Shown: piece by piece, positions 35,243 to 43,994 of the stretch
Position numbering within the stretch: position 1 is the stretch's first letter
How the letters are laid out: each line of letters starts with the position of its first letter
Assembly: GCA_016286995.1 (NCBI GenBank)
Contig: JAEEVA010000009.1
Coordinates: 34,683-98,682, forward strand
Source: Prevotella sp.
GTDB taxonomy: Bacteria; Bacteroidota; Bacteroidia; Bacteroidales; Bacteroidaceae
Direction of reading: 5' to 3'
Length of the DNA: 64,000 nucleotides
Position numbers and translations under genes: made by a program
Notes under the pieces: generated by a model
Database searches by the model: none
Told to the model about the DNA's origin: nothing
What the model saw: only the letters and a program-made list of their open reading frames with translations

Positions 35243-35393
35243 CAAAGATATATCATTTTGCAATTATGACCAAGATTTTGCTTACGTTTTTCAAGTTAAA
35301 ATTTACATCATCTGACACTTTGCTCGATTTTTAACCTGTTTTCCTTACATTTTAAAACATTTCATGCCCTTTTCATCCTTTATTCCTTACACA
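35243..35393 (-). promoter_or_regulatory. gltB promoter with nitrogen-region operator
   Basis: Read on the minus strand: TGTGTAAG (starts 35393, similar to TTTGTAAC), then TGTCA (35317), TTTTAAC (35301), GTAAG (35285) and the -7 box TATCTTTG (35250-35243). Start-to-start spacings of the last four are 16, 16 and 35 bp, the same as at glnK and pyrG. A convincing -33 TTTG is missing, as expected for an activator-dependent promoter. This fills most of the 323-bp gap upstream of gltB. Confidence 0.75.
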
Positions 35394-35414
35394 ATGTCAT
35401 TTTACTAAAAAAAC

Positions 35415-35444
35415 AAGGCTGTTGTGTTCGAACACAACAGCCTT
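35415..35444 (-). terminator. Terminator of the thioesterase gene
   Basis: A perfect 30-bp palindrome (arms AAGGCTGTTGTGTTC and mirror) followed on the minus strand by a T7 run (35407-35413). It separates the thioesterase gene from the gltB control region. Confidence 0.9.
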
Positions 35445-35474
35445 ATTATCTATCGATTGCTACGATAAGCTTTT

Positions 35475-35888
35475 TCATTTCCTTTCTTCTGTTGGTACGT
35501 TAATATTCTTACGATATCCCATACCCGTCACATAACAGATGAGCCGTCCGTCTTGATTGGTGACACGCACCTCAACAGCAGGAATCTTATGATGGTCGCA
35601 TATGCCGACAGCCTCTGCCCGCAGCACATTGCCCTCATGCGCACTTGATACAAACATGATGCAGTTGTTGATGCCAAACGTGAGTTGACCGTTGTAGTTC
35701 ATCCAGGCAGCAATAGCCAAGTCTGCCAACGTAAACAGCGCCCCTCCCTGACACACATTGCCTCCATTCAGATGCATCGTCGTCACCGTCATCTCCGCAA
35801 CAGCATGCCGCTCGTCCACCTCCGTAATCCTACAACCTGCATTGGCTGCAAACCTATCTGTCCGATTCAATAGTTCCTTTATATCCAT
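35475..35888 (-). CDS. Hotdog-fold thioesterase (PaaI-like)
   Basis: 137 residues. The single hotdog domain includes HLNGGNVCQGGALFTLADLAIAAWMN, matching the GG-ALFTLAD active-site helix of PaaI-type acyl-CoA thioesterases, and GICDHHKIPAVEVRVTNQDGRLI. Probably cytoplasmic and oligomeric; the acyl substrate is unknown. Its own promoter (35910-35917) and terminator make it independent of the gltB and glnK units on either side. Confidence 0.9.
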   Translation of the reverse strand: MDIKELLNRTDRFAANAGCRITEVDERHAVAEMTVTTMHLNGGNVCQGGALFTLADLAIAAWMNYNGQLTFGINNCIMFVSSAHEGNVLRAEAVGICDHHKIPAVEVRVTNQDGRLICYVTGMGYRKNINVPTEERK

Positions 35889-35909
35889 TGTCTATCATGT
35901 ATGATGGCG

Positions 35910-35917
35910 CAAAGATA
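35910..35917 (-). promoter_or_regulatory. -7 promoter element of the thioesterase gene
   Basis: TATCTTTG on the minus strand, 21 bp upstream of the start codon. Confidence 0.6.
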
Positions 35918-36028
35918 CAGCAATTCCGCGAAACCACAAAAGTTTTTGCCCGAAAAAAGCAGTTGGGTCCTCCTTTTGATATATGTCAAGGCATATGTGT
36001 ACGTACACACTGTCAGTAAAAATAACGA

Positions 36029-36178
36029 TTTGTAACAAAACGGGGGTGATTCGACACAAAGTGTAACAAAACGAAAGTCAATAGACGCAAAAAGTTTACA
36101 AAATGTCAGTTTCTTAAAGTTTTAACAACCAAAATGTAAGAAAACTGAATGAATATTTATCAAAACATCGTACCTTTG
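36029..36178 (+). promoter_or_regulatory. glnK promoter with nitrogen-region operator
   Basis: TTTGTAAC (36029), GTGTAAC (36061), TGTCA (36104), TTTTAAC (36120), GTAAG (36136) and -7 TACCTTTG (36171-36178). The last four starts are 16, 16 and 35 bp apart. AAAATGTcA/AAAATGTAA also form a direct repeat 31 bp apart around TTTTAAC. No clear -33 element. Confidence 0.75.
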
Positions 36179-36248
36179 CACCGTAAAAACCATATGGTGT
36201 TAGCCCGAACAAAACGGGTAAGTATAATTATTAATAAGGTAAAAGGGT

Positions 36249-36596
36249 ATGAAAAAAATTGAAGCAATTATCAGGAAAACGAAGTTTGAGGAGGTCAAGG
36301 AGGCCTTGCTCAGTTCGGACATCGACTGGTTTGAGTACCACAACGTGCATGGCATCGGACAGAGCCGACAAGAAAGGATATATCGTGGTGTCCAGTACTC
36401 AACGGACGTGATAGAGCGTGTGGCACTGACTATTGTGTGTCGTGAACAGTTCGTAGAACCTACCGTTAAGGTTATCCTCGAGGTAGCTCACACAGGAGAG
36501 GTTGGCGACGGCCGCATCTTTGTAAGCGACATGATTGACACTTGGAGCATACGCACAGGCGAACACGGTGACACCGTTTTAAGAGACAAGAAATAG
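36249..36596 (+). CDS. glnK: PII nitrogen regulatory protein
   Basis: 115 residues. MKKIEAIIRKTKFEEVKEAL begins the PII fold; the T-loop (37-55) is GQSRQERIYRGVQYSTD with a tyrosine at 50 in the place of the modifiable Tyr51; the C-terminal signature is GDGRIFVSDMIDTWSIRTGEHGD. PII trimers sense ATP/ADP and 2-oxoglutarate and block AmtB when nitrogen is plentiful. It is followed by amtB, the classic pairing. The 5' leader is about 70 nt. Confidence 0.96.
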   Translation: MKKIEAIIRKTKFEEVKEALLSSDIDWFEYHNVHGIGQSRQERIYRGVQYSTDVIERVALTIVCREQFVEPTVKVILEVAHTGEVGDGRIFVSDMIDTWSIRTGEHGDTVLRDKK

Positions 36597-36606
36597 AAGT
36601 TTAACG

Positions 36607-36668
36607 ACAACGGATTTAACGGATGTTTATACGAAGACATAATCCGTGAAATCAGTGTAATCCGTTGT
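36607..36668. repeat. ACAACGGATT palindromic element between glnK and amtB
   Basis: Begins ACAACGGATTTAACGGAT and ends AATCCGTTGT (inverted), with AATCCGTGAAATCAGTG inside. A second copy is at 46943-47004 between carA and carB. Confidence 0.8.
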
Positions 36669-36685
36669 AAAAAAGAATCATAGTT

Positions 36686-37939
36686 ATGAACGAAATAGGA
36701 TTATCACTCGATACCGTATGGATGCTATTGGCAGCCATGTTGGTTTTCTGGATGCAGCCGGGTTTTGCGCTGTGTGAGGCTGGCTTTACGCGTAGTAAGA
36801 ACACGGCAAACATCCTGATGAAGAACTTCGTCGACTTCATGTTCGGCTCTCTGCTGTTTTTCTTCCTTGGCTTCGGCTTTATGTTCGGTAGCGAGGGCGC
36901 AGGTTTTATTGGTGCTCCCAACTGGGGCGACCTGAGTTTCTACAAAGGAGACTTGCCCGTAGAAGGATTCTTGATTTTCGAGACCGTCTTCTGCGCCACC
37001 TCTGCCACCATTGTGAGCGGTGCCATGGCCGAGCGTACGAAGTTCTCGATGTATTTGGTTTACAGTGCCGTTATCTCGTTATTCATTTATCCCATCGAAG
37101 GTCATTGGACATGGGGTGGCGGCTGGCTTTGTAATGATGCAGCCGACGGCTTTATGATGTCAACATTCGGTGCCACATTCCACGACTTTGCAGGCTCTGC
37201 CATCGTACATAGCGTAGGCGGTGTACTGGCCCTGATTGGTGCACTGGCACTGGGTCCCCGTATCGGCAAATACAGTAAGGACGGTAAGAGCCGCGCCATT
37301 CCCGGCCACAACCTGACGATGGCCGCACTAGGTGTCTTTATTCTTTGGCTGGGATGGTTTGGTTTCAACCCTGGTTCGCAGTTAGCTGCAAGCGGTGAAG
37401 TGAACCGCATCGCCATTTCTCATGTATTCCTAACCACCAACCTCGCTGCTGCTGCCGGTGGTGTGGCTACGATGTTCCTCACCTATATCAAGTATGGCAA
37501 GCCCTCACTCTCACTGACGCTGAACGGTGTGCTGGCTGGTCTCGTGGGTATCACCGCTGGTTGTGACCTTGTTTCGCCTTTTGGAGCCGTCATTATCGGT
37601 CTCGTCTGTGGTATCGTATTGGTCTTTTCTATCGAGATTATCGACCACGTGCTGCACATCGACGACCCTGTGGGTGCCAGTTCAGTACATGGCGTATGCG
37701 GTATCCTCGGTACGCTGATGACAGGTCTGCTGGCAACAGATAGCGGTGCCTTCTATGGCCATGGCTGGGGATTCTTCGGTGCTGAGTGTTTCGGCATTCT
37801 TGTCATCGATCTCTGGGCTGCCGTTTGTGGCTTCATTTTGTTCTACGGAATAAAATATATTCACGGTTTGCGCGTTAATAAACGTATAGAAGAAGAAGGT
37901 CTTGACATCTATGAACATGGTGAGGCTTGTTACAACTAA
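36686..37939 (+). CDS. amtB: Ammonium transporter (GlnK-linked copy)
   Basis: 417 residues, about 11 membrane helices. The Amt family marks are PGFALCEAGFTRSKNTANILMKNF, the periplasmic binding region and AEGHWTWGGGWL-like IEGHWTWGGGWL, with the channel histidines in VHSVGG (first) and VHGVCG (second). It brings in ammonium and is expected to be gated by the preceding PII protein. No signal peptide, unlike the second copy at 49 kb, and the two are clearly different subtypes. Confidence 0.96.
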   Translation: MNEIGLSLDTVWMLLAAMLVFWMQPGFALCEAGFTRSKNTANILMKNFVDFMFGSLLFFFLGFGFMFGSEGAGFIGAPNWGDLSFYKGDLPVEGFLIFETVFCATSATIVSGAMAERTKFSMYLVYSAVISLFIYPIEGHWTWGGGWLCNDAADGFMMSTFGATFHDFAGSAIVHSVGGVLALIGALALGPRIGKYSKDGKSRAIPGHNLTMAALGVFILWLGWFGFNPGSQLAASGEVNRIAISHVFLTTNLAAAAGGVATMFLTYIKYGKPSLSLTLNGVLAGLVGITAGCDLVSPFGAVIIGLVCGIVLVFSIEIIDHVLHIDDPVGASSVHGVCGILGTLMTGLLATDSGAFYGHGWGFFGAECFGILVIDLWAAVCGFILFYGIKYIHGLRVNKRIEEEGLDIYEHGEACYN

Positions 37940-37947
37940 TATATTTA

Positions 37948-38046
37948 TAACTGAAACGAATTGGAATAATGAGAATAATTAATCCACGAATGAGAATAAA
38001 CAATACTATTCGTTATAATTCGTTCCAATTATTCTAATTCGTTTCC
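37948..38046. repeat. 99-bp palindromic element after amtB (copy 2)
   Basis: Near-identical to 30397-30495 in reverse genomic orientation, but in the same orientation relative to transcription: it begins TAACTGAAACGAATTGG just after the amtB stop and ends 14 bp before the next gene. Confidence 0.85.
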
Positions 38047-38060
38047 AAAAAAAGAAGCGT

Positions 38061-38768
38061 ATGAAAAAGATTGTTTTATTAGCATGCGGACTGATCATGA
38101 GCATGACCGCCTTTGCTCAGGATAATATTGAGACGACGATTAGTGGAGATATCGTAAGTAGTTACATTTGGCGTGGTCAGGACTTAGGCAATGTATCGCT
38201 GCAGCCGACGCTGGGTATTGGCTATAAGGGCCTGAGTCTGACAGCATGGGGCAGTGTGGGAATCTCCACACCTGCCGACAATAAGGAGTTGGACTTGACA
38301 CTGGCCTACACCATTGGCGGTCTGAACATCGGCATCACCGACTACTGGACCAATGACCCCGCAGGTGGCGACCCTGAACGATATTTCAAGTACGACGCCC
38401 ACGGCACCAACCACGTATTTGAGGCTAACATCGGCTATGACTTCGGCTTTGCGTCGCTACAGTGGTTCACCAACTTCGCAGGCAATGACGGCGTAAACAA
38501 GGACGGTAAGCGAGCCTACAGCAGTTACATGGAAGTAGTTGTCCCATTTAAACTGTCTGCCATAGACTGGACTGCTACGGCTGGCGCCGTCCCATACGCC
38601 ACAGATTTCTATGGGACGACGGGCTTTGCGGTCACCAACCTGACGGTTAGGGCCGACAAGGATATCAAGATTACCGACTCGTTCTCTATCCCCGTCTTCG
38701 GACAGGTTACGGCTAATCCGTGTTCACAAAAAGCATACCTGGTATTTGGATTAACGCTGCATCCATAA
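38061..38768 (+). CDS. Outer membrane beta-barrel protein linked to ammonium uptake genes
   Basis: 235 residues with a signal peptide (TAFAQ). The mature protein starts NIETTISGDIVSSYIWRGQDLGNVSLQPTLGIGYKG and continues with alternating beta strands and aromatic girdles, like TorF-type or other putative porins (the YxWRG opening is typical). It ends with FGLTLHP. Third gene of the glnK-amtB unit, so it may be a channel for small nitrogen compounds across the outer membrane; that is inference from position. Confidence 0.8.
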   Translation: MKKIVLLACGLIMSMTAFAQDNIETTISGDIVSSYIWRGQDLGNVSLQPTLGIGYKGLSLTAWGSVGISTPADNKELDLTLAYTIGGLNIGITDYWTNDPAGGDPERYFKYDAHGTNHVFEANIGYDFGFASLQWFTNFAGNDGVNKDGKRAYSSYMEVVVPFKLSAIDWTATAGAVPYATDFYGTTGFAVTNLTVRADKDIKITDSFSIPVFGQVTANPCSQKAYLVFGLTLHP

Positions 38769-38786
38769 CCTCTTCTATCAGGATGC

Positions 38787-38832
38787 TCCCCCTCTTTTGC
38801 GATGATGCAAAGGAGGGGGATTCTTTTTTTTT
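38787..38832 (+). terminator. Terminator of the glnK-amtB unit
   Basis: Stem TCCCCCTCTTTTGC / GCAAAGGAGGGGGA (one mismatch) with a GATGAT loop, followed by a run of T. Confidence 0.85.
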
Positions 38833-38853
38833 CACAAGATGACGGTCGGTCAT

Positions 38854-40281
38854 TTATTGGAATGGCTCTGCAGGAAGTTTCATGGCATTCGCAACATCTA
38901 CTGCATCAAAGGGTATTCTTCCCTTGGCCAGCTCAGGGGCATTGAATGATTTCAGGAAGTCATCATAGAAAGTTGGATCCTGCTGCGGAAGACAGAAGGG
39001 TTTATGAGCCTTGCCATTTTTGTCCACATAGCAGAAATAGGGCTTGCCATAAAGGCCGTCGTCACGTTTTGAGGCGAACACAAACCAATGTGAATTGCCA
39101 GACCAACTGTGATAGGTATCGCTCATGGCTGAATTCACCACCTGTAGGATGTCTATAGCACCTGTTCTTAAATCCATCATCCACAAATCAGCTTCTTGAT
39201 GCCATATGGGGAAAGTCCCGTAGTCCTGCACGGTAAAAAGTATTTCCTTCCCATCGGGCGACACTCTTGGATGGCATACACTGCGCTCAGTGAACAGCGT
39301 ATCAACCTGTGTGCCAATGGTACCGGTAGCCTCGTCGAACGGTATCCTTGCCAAAACATATTTCATATTTTTGTAGTCCTGTGGCAAGTCCACCTTTGGT
39401 GATGTGCAATAATAGATGTATTTTCCATCTGGTGAAAAGGTGGGGAATGTCTCCAGACGCGAGGAATCACTTAACAGCTTAGAGTGGATAATCCTGTTCT
39501 CATCAAGGTCTGCCACATAGACAGCAGACTCTGTATCGTAGACCTCCAGTCTCTTTTGCGCCAACCCTTGAACAGCTGGTACGACCACATTGGATGAGAA
39601 CACAATATATCTTCCTGACGGTGCAAATTGGAAATAAGTAGATGGCGCCACCATGTCAGGGGTGTTAATATTCAGTTTTCTCAGTTGCCCATTCCGGTTG
39701 AGAATGGCTCCTCCACCCTCCCCTCTTACATACAACATAGACAACCGGGGATTCTGGCTGCCGGGCGTGTGGCAGTTCATGCAGCGGTTTTCCTGAAGAT
39801 GATAGTCCGCCAGTGCATACTCCTCGAAATTTTCCAGACACCGTTGCTTGATCTGCAGTCTGCTCCAAACAGAGTAACCTGGTTCTATCAGTCTATAGGT
39901 CAGATAGCTATCAATACTGTCGCGTACCACATACCAATGAAACCGCTTATACGCTATCCACTGCCCCTCCTTCAGCGCCGTCACTTGTACCTCAATCGTG
40001 TCGGATTCCTCCACCAACTTGTGCCACTCACGCATGCCGAACGTCACATGGCCACCACGGTTTCTTACTCTGAGGTCGCCTGCCTTTATTTCCACAGCAT
40101 CAGCACCTCTCACCACAAAATTCAACGGGGCAATGTTTACAGGTATGGTGACATCCTTGTAGTCAGGATATATCTCTGCCTCCTGTCCGCTTTGTTTCAC
40201 ATCGTGTGGTGTGGGAGTACAAGCCATCAGCAGGATCAGTAAGGCTAAGGCCATGTAGGTAAATATGTTTTTTCTCTTCAT
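38854..40281 (-). CDS. Lipoprotein with CxxCH haem motif and PD40/TolB-like repeats
   Basis: 475 residues from the ATG at 40281, which begins a lipoprotein leader (LLILLMAC); the upstream ATG at 40350 would overlap the preceding gene. A single CMNCH motif lies in the middle of the protein (ENRCMNCHTPGSQNP), a candidate haem c site. The C-terminal half has WD40-like PD40 repeats: FAPSGRYIVFSS, FSPDGKYIYYCT, VSPDGKEILFT. The position directly after the DUF6057 gene suggests a pair. Role unknown; an envelope sensor or electron-transfer scaffold is possible. Confidence 0.85.
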   Translation of the reverse strand: MKRKNIFTYMALALLILLMACTPTPHDVKQSGQEAEIYPDYKDVTIPVNIAPLNFVVRGADAVEIKAGDLRVRNRGGHVTFGMREWHKLVEESDTIEVQVTALKEGQWIAYKRFHWYVVRDSIDSYLTYRLIEPGYSVWSRLQIKQRCLENFEEYALADYHLQENRCMNCHTPGSQNPRLSMLYVRGEGGGAILNRNGQLRKLNINTPDMVAPSTYFQFAPSGRYIVFSSNVVVPAVQGLAQKRLEVYDTESAVYVADLDENRIIHSKLLSDSSRLETFPTFSPDGKYIYYCTSPKVDLPQDYKNMKYVLARIPFDEATGTIGTQVDTLFTERSVCHPRVSPDGKEILFTVQDYGTFPIWHQEADLWMMDLRTGAIDILQVVNSAMSDTYHSWSGNSHWFVFASKRDDGLYGKPYFCYVDKNGKAHKPFCLPQQDPTFYDDFLKSFNAPELAKGRIPFDAVDVANAMKLPAEPFQ

Positions 40282-40297
40282 AAAACCATGTAAGTGC

Positions 40298-41932
40298 TTA
40301 ATTGCCTTCGAGGTTAAAAACATCGAAGTAATACCAATAGGTGTCGGCAAAGCGTGGATTTGCCCTTTCCGTTGTATATTCCTTCAACCGACTCAGAATT
40401 TGTTCGTCCTGGACATATCTCTGCCATTCTTCCTCCGGAGCCTGGTTGTTCATCAGCCAAATGCACAGTGCCTCCTGATAGAGTTTCTTCAGGCGTGGAC
40501 GCTCCAAACAATACTGGTCGTAGTCATGTTTGAAGTTGTCAATATCCTTTCTTATCAGCTGGCTGCACAGCAAATAGTCAAGTGCCACGTCATTCTCTGG
40601 ATTCGACTTGAGCAGTTGCGTCATGATGTTGTAGGAGTCCTCACTCGGTGAAATGGTGTCCTGCTTGTTGACAAACAGCGCCTTCTGCCTGTAACGCTCA
40701 TCATTCCGAGCATTTTCAGCCCACGCCTTATATGGTATTGTCTGACGCAATAGTCCAAGATACTTATCAATGGCCCTCTGGTCGTTTCTTACCAGTGCGC
40801 ATTCAGCCAATCGCTTAATGGTGTATGCATTCCGGTTGTTAGCAACAGATACGCACGCCATGAATGCTCCTCTTTCCGCACGTGCAATGTCGCCGATGGC
40901 ATAGTAGAACTCATGCAAGTTCATAAACATCATCATGGGAATCTTTGTTCCTATCATACTGGTAAAGGTTCCCAAGTAGTTGGGATAATACTCCAACAGC
41001 ACATCGGGCAGGTTACCCCTCTGTGCCTGAACGAGGTTATAAATGAACCGGCGTACAGTAGACGACACCCGTTCATCCTGGGAAAGTGTCATTTGGGAAT
41101 ATCCCTTTTCCCTGAGTATATTCAGTACATGGTCAGTTGCAGCCGTTTCCACGACATCGTCCCAGTCACCTGTTTCATAACTGTGTATCATGTGAAGGTC
41201 GGTTTCTTTGTTGAAATCCGGGGCGTACATCCTTCCTATACCAGGATATTGAAACAGGTCGGCGGTCGTCAGGTTGTAATGGCTTCTCATTAAAGGCAGC
41301 AGACATACAAGAGCGACAGCCACCGGAACCGTTACCTTCCATACGACAAGAGCCGACAGCAGCAGGAAAGGCCACACACCATAGCCAAACATCCAGTAAC
41401 ACAGTAGCGTTCCTGACAGTATGGCCATCAAAGTCCATGGCCATCGACAATTCATCAACCTGCGCAGTATCAGGAACATCAGCAGTCCCCCCATCAACGC
41501 GTATGTAGACGACAACGTATACACGTAGTACAGATGACACAAAGCCTCACGCAAAGAGATGACCAGAGCCACTGTCAGCACGATCCATCTGTTAAGTTTC
41601 AAATTGCCGAGAGCCTTGTATACCAGTCCCAACAAAACGGTGAGTGATGCCGTAAGGATGGCCGCACCGGCAACGGCATAACAATAGAATTGTGTCAGGA
41701 ATTCTCCTATCAGGCAGGCAGCCCATGCTGGTTTTGCGAAAAATGTACTTACGTACGACCACGACATCAAAAACAGCTGGTTTTGCCCCTTGAAATAAAG
41801 ATGATAATTATATCGTAGCTGAAAAAAACAGAAACATACCACAGCAAATCCTATGGCCGCCAACATCGGCCACAAGTTCTTGATATTCCATTTTCGCTTC
41901 TCCATCCGGGTGTATTTGGTTATTCTTTTCAA
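40298..41932 (-). CDS. DUF6057-like polytopic membrane protein
   Basis: 544 residues. The first ~220 have about six membrane helices (AAIGFAVVCFCFFQL, AVAGAAILTASLTVLLGL, WTLMAILSGTLLCYW and others); the rest is soluble and helical, like TPR-type repeats (AERGAFMACVSVANNRNAYTIKRLAECALVR, DVALDYLLCSQLIRKD). The start could be Met1 or Met10 (MEKRKWNIKNLW). It precedes the haem-motif lipoprotein by 16 bp. Function not known. Confidence 0.8.
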   Translation of the reverse strand: MKRITKYTRMEKRKWNIKNLWPMLAAIGFAVVCFCFFQLRYNYHLYFKGQNQLFLMSWSYVSTFFAKPAWAACLIGEFLTQFYCYAVAGAAILTASLTVLLGLVYKALGNLKLNRWIVLTVALVISLREALCHLYYVYTLSSTYALMGGLLMFLILRRLMNCRWPWTLMAILSGTLLCYWMFGYGVWPFLLLSALVVWKVTVPVAVALVCLLPLMRSHYNLTTADLFQYPGIGRMYAPDFNKETDLHMIHSYETGDWDDVVETAATDHVLNILREKGYSQMTLSQDERVSSTVRRFIYNLVQAQRGNLPDVLLEYYPNYLGTFTSMIGTKIPMMMFMNLHEFYYAIGDIARAERGAFMACVSVANNRNAYTIKRLAECALVRNDQRAIDKYLGLLRQTIPYKAWAENARNDERYRQKALFVNKQDTISPSEDSYNIMTQLLKSNPENDVALDYLLCSQLIRKDIDNFKHDYDQYCLERPRLKKLYQEALCIWLMNNQAPEEEWQRYVQDEQILSRLKEYTTERANPRFADTYWYYFDVFNLEGN

Positions 41933-42038
41933 ATTTGGTTACAAAATTACTCATTCTTTTTTAAACAACCAAACAAAAGCGATAAAACTTACGAAAAACA
42001 CGAAAAGAGGGCGATTCTTTTTTTATATGAAATGACGA

Positions 42039-42189
42039 TTTGCAACAAAATGACAGGTTTTTATTGCAAAATGATAACAAAAAGAAAGCTCTATTGGCTT
42101 CAGATAATACAAAATGTAATTTAGTCAGATTTTTAACAATCAAAGAGTAAGTAAAATGATGGCTATTTATGCAGAATGTATTACCTTTG
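42039..42189 (+). promoter_or_regulatory. pyrG promoter with nitrogen-region operator
   Basis: TTTGCAAC (42039), TGATAAC (42072), TGTAA (42115), TTTTAAC (42131), GTAAG (42147), -7 TACCTTTG (42182-42189). The last four starts are 16, 16 and 35 bp apart, identical to glnK. The outer box is 92 bp before TTTTAAC. Confidence 0.75.
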
Positions 42190-42199
42190 CCGAAAAATT

Positions 42200-42263
42200 C
42201 GGCGAGACTGCTCACGCTTGGCAAATGAAGACGATTTTTCCTTGCTCTCGCTTAATCGCAGCC
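42200..42263. repeat. GGCTGCGATTrAGCGAGAGCAA interspersed repeat (copy 1)
   Basis: On the minus strand it starts GGCTGCGATTAAGCGAGAGC and ends GCGTGAGCAGTCTCG; the second copy is at 59000-59066 on the plus strand with a different middle. Here it forms part of the pyrG leader. Confidence 0.7.
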
Positions 42264-42319
42264 TTGCACCCAAAATAGTAGAATAAGGTAAAAAGAGCAA
42301 ACTTCAAAAACAACAAAGG

Positions 42320-43963
42320 ATGAATACAAAGTACATTTTCGTTACAGGCGGTGTAGTTTCCTCGTTAGGTAAAGGAATCATCTCCGCCAGTATCGGCAAA
42401 CTGCTACAAGCGCGCGGCTACAAGGTCACCATCCAGAAATTCGATCCCTACATTAACATCGACCCTGGGACGCTGAATCCCTACGAGCACGGTGAGTGCT
42501 ATGTGACGGTGGATGGTATGGAGACTGACCTCGACCTGGGGCATTACGAACGATTCACAGGTATACACACAACACGAAACAACTCTATAACAACAGGGCG
42601 CATCTATAAGACCGTCATCGACCGTGAGCGCCACGGCGACTACCTGGGTAAGACCATCCAGGTGGTGCCGCACATCACGGACGAGATTAAGCGGCGAATG
42701 CTACGCGAAGACGAAAAGAGTGAGCAACTTGACTTTGTCATCACAGAGGTTGGCGGCACCATTGGTGACATCGAGAGTGCGCCGTTCATGGAGGCCATCC
42801 GCCAGTTACGTTGGCAATTGGGACGCGATGCGGTGTGTGTACATCTGACATATGTACCCTATCTGAAAGCAGCCGACGAGTTAAAGACAAAGCCCACGCA
42901 GCACTCCGTCAAGGAACTGCAAGGGATGGGGATCCAGCCCGACATTCTCGTCCTAAGAACCGAACGCCACCTCAGCGACGCTTTACGCCTGAAGGTGGCA
43001 TCTTTCTGTAATGTCGATTTGGAGTGCGTGGTACAGAGCGAGGACATGCCGAGCATCTACGAAGTGCCTGTGAGTATGCAGAAGCAGGGACTCGATGCCG
43101 CCATTATGCGAAAGATTGGCATCCCCGTAGGCGAAACGCCTGTAATGAAGCCGTGGCACGATTTCCTTGAAAAGCAGCGTAACGCCACTCGCGAGGTACA
43201 CGTGGCGCTGGTGGGCAAGTACGACCTGCAGGACGCCTATAAGAGCATCCGCGAGAGTCTCAATCTGGCGGGTATCTACAACGATGTGAAAGCGAAGATT
43301 CACTTTGTCAACAGCCAGGAACTGACGGCAGAAAACGTCGCCGCACAATTGGAAGGCATGGCAGGCATCATCATCTGCCCCGGCTTCGGACAGCGCGGTA
43401 TCGAAGGCAAAATTATTGCCGCCGAGTACACCCGCACCCACGACATTCCCACCTTCGGAATTTGTCTCGGCATGCAGATGATGGTCATCGAGTTTGCCCG
43501 CAACGTGCTGGGTTACAAGGATGCCAACAGCGCCGAGATGACCCCCGACACGCCTCACAACGTCATCGATATCATGGAGGAACAGAAGAATATCACTCAA
43601 ATGGGCGGCACCATGCGACTGGGTGCCTATGAATGTCTATTACAACCAGGAAGTAAAGTGTATGCTGCATATATGCAGTCTGACGTATCTACTCCCCTCG
43701 CCCTTTGGAGAGGGGCCGGGGGTGAGGCTGTTATCAGTGAGCGCCATCGTCATCGCTACGAGTTCAACAATAAGTATAAGGATGAGTACGAGACTGCTGG
43801 CATGAAGTGCGTGGGTATCAATCCCGCTGCCGACCTCGTGGAAATCGTCGAGATCCCTGAAAAAAAATGGTATATCGGCACACAGTTCCACCCTGAATAT
43901 TCCTCAACAGTGCTGAATCCGCACCCGCTCTTCATGGACTTTATCAAGGCTTGCGTCAAATAA
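42320..43963 (+). CDS. pyrG: CTP synthase
   Basis: 547 residues. The synthetase domain (1-~270) starts KYIFVTGGVVSSLGKGIISASIGKLLQARG; the glutaminase domain has CPGFGQRG, the nucleophile in FGICLGMQ and a His/Glu pair near FHPEYSS. It makes CTP from UTP with glutamine as nitrogen donor. A GC-rich repeat (43691-43728) adds STPLALWRGAGGEA at ~458-471, just before ISERHRHRYEFNN, in a surface loop of the glutaminase domain. First gene of pyrG-purF-carA-carB, under the nitrogen-region operator. Confidence 0.97.
   Translation: MNTKYIFVTGGVVSSLGKGIISASIGKLLQARGYKVTIQKFDPYINIDPGTLNPYEHGECYVTVDGMETDLDLGHYERFTGIHTTRNNSITTGRIYKTVIDRERHGDYLGKTIQVVPHITDEIKRRMLREDEKSEQLDFVITEVGGTIGDIESAPFMEAIRQLRWQLGRDAVCVHLTYVPYLKAADELKTKPTQHSVKELQGMGIQPDILVLRTERHLSDALRLKVASFCNVDLECVVQSEDMPSIYEVPVSMQKQGLDAAIMRKIGIPVGETPVMKPWHDFLEKQRNATREVHVALVGKYDLQDAYKSIRESLNLAGIYNDVKAKIHFVNSQELTAENVAAQLEGMAGIIICPGFGQRGIEGKIIAAEYTRTHDIPTFGICLGMQMMVIEFARNVLGYKDANSAEMTPDTPHNVIDIMEEQKNITQMGGTMRLGAYECLLQPGSKVYAAYMQSDVSTPLALWRGAGGEAVISERHRHRYEFNNKYKDEYETAGMKCVGINPAADLVEIVEIPEKKWYIGTQFHPEYSSTVLNPHPLFMDFIKACVK
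43691..43728. repeat. GC-rich 38-bp in-frame repeat in pyrG
   Basis: ACTCCCCTCGCCCTTTGG...GGGGGTGAGGC; read in the reverse direction relative to the carA/asnB copies, so it encodes STPLALWRGAGGEA instead of LTPxPSPKGEGS. Confidence 0.8.
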
Positions 43964-43994
43964 TTGATAATTGACTATTGAGAATTGAGAATTA
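43962..43994. repeat. ATTGA-word repeat between pyrG and purF
   Basis: AATTGATAATTGACTATTGAGAATTGAGAATT: 7-bp words filling the intercistronic gap, ending at the purF start codon. Confidence 0.6.

Larger units (their letters stand above)
41933..42319. other. Intergenic region holding the pyrG control region
   Basis: 387 bp between divergent genes. It holds the pyrG promoter and operator (42039-42189), a GCCGAA/TTCGGC hairpin at the start of the leader (42189-42203) and an interspersed repeat (42200-42263). No gene seen. Confidence 0.6.
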
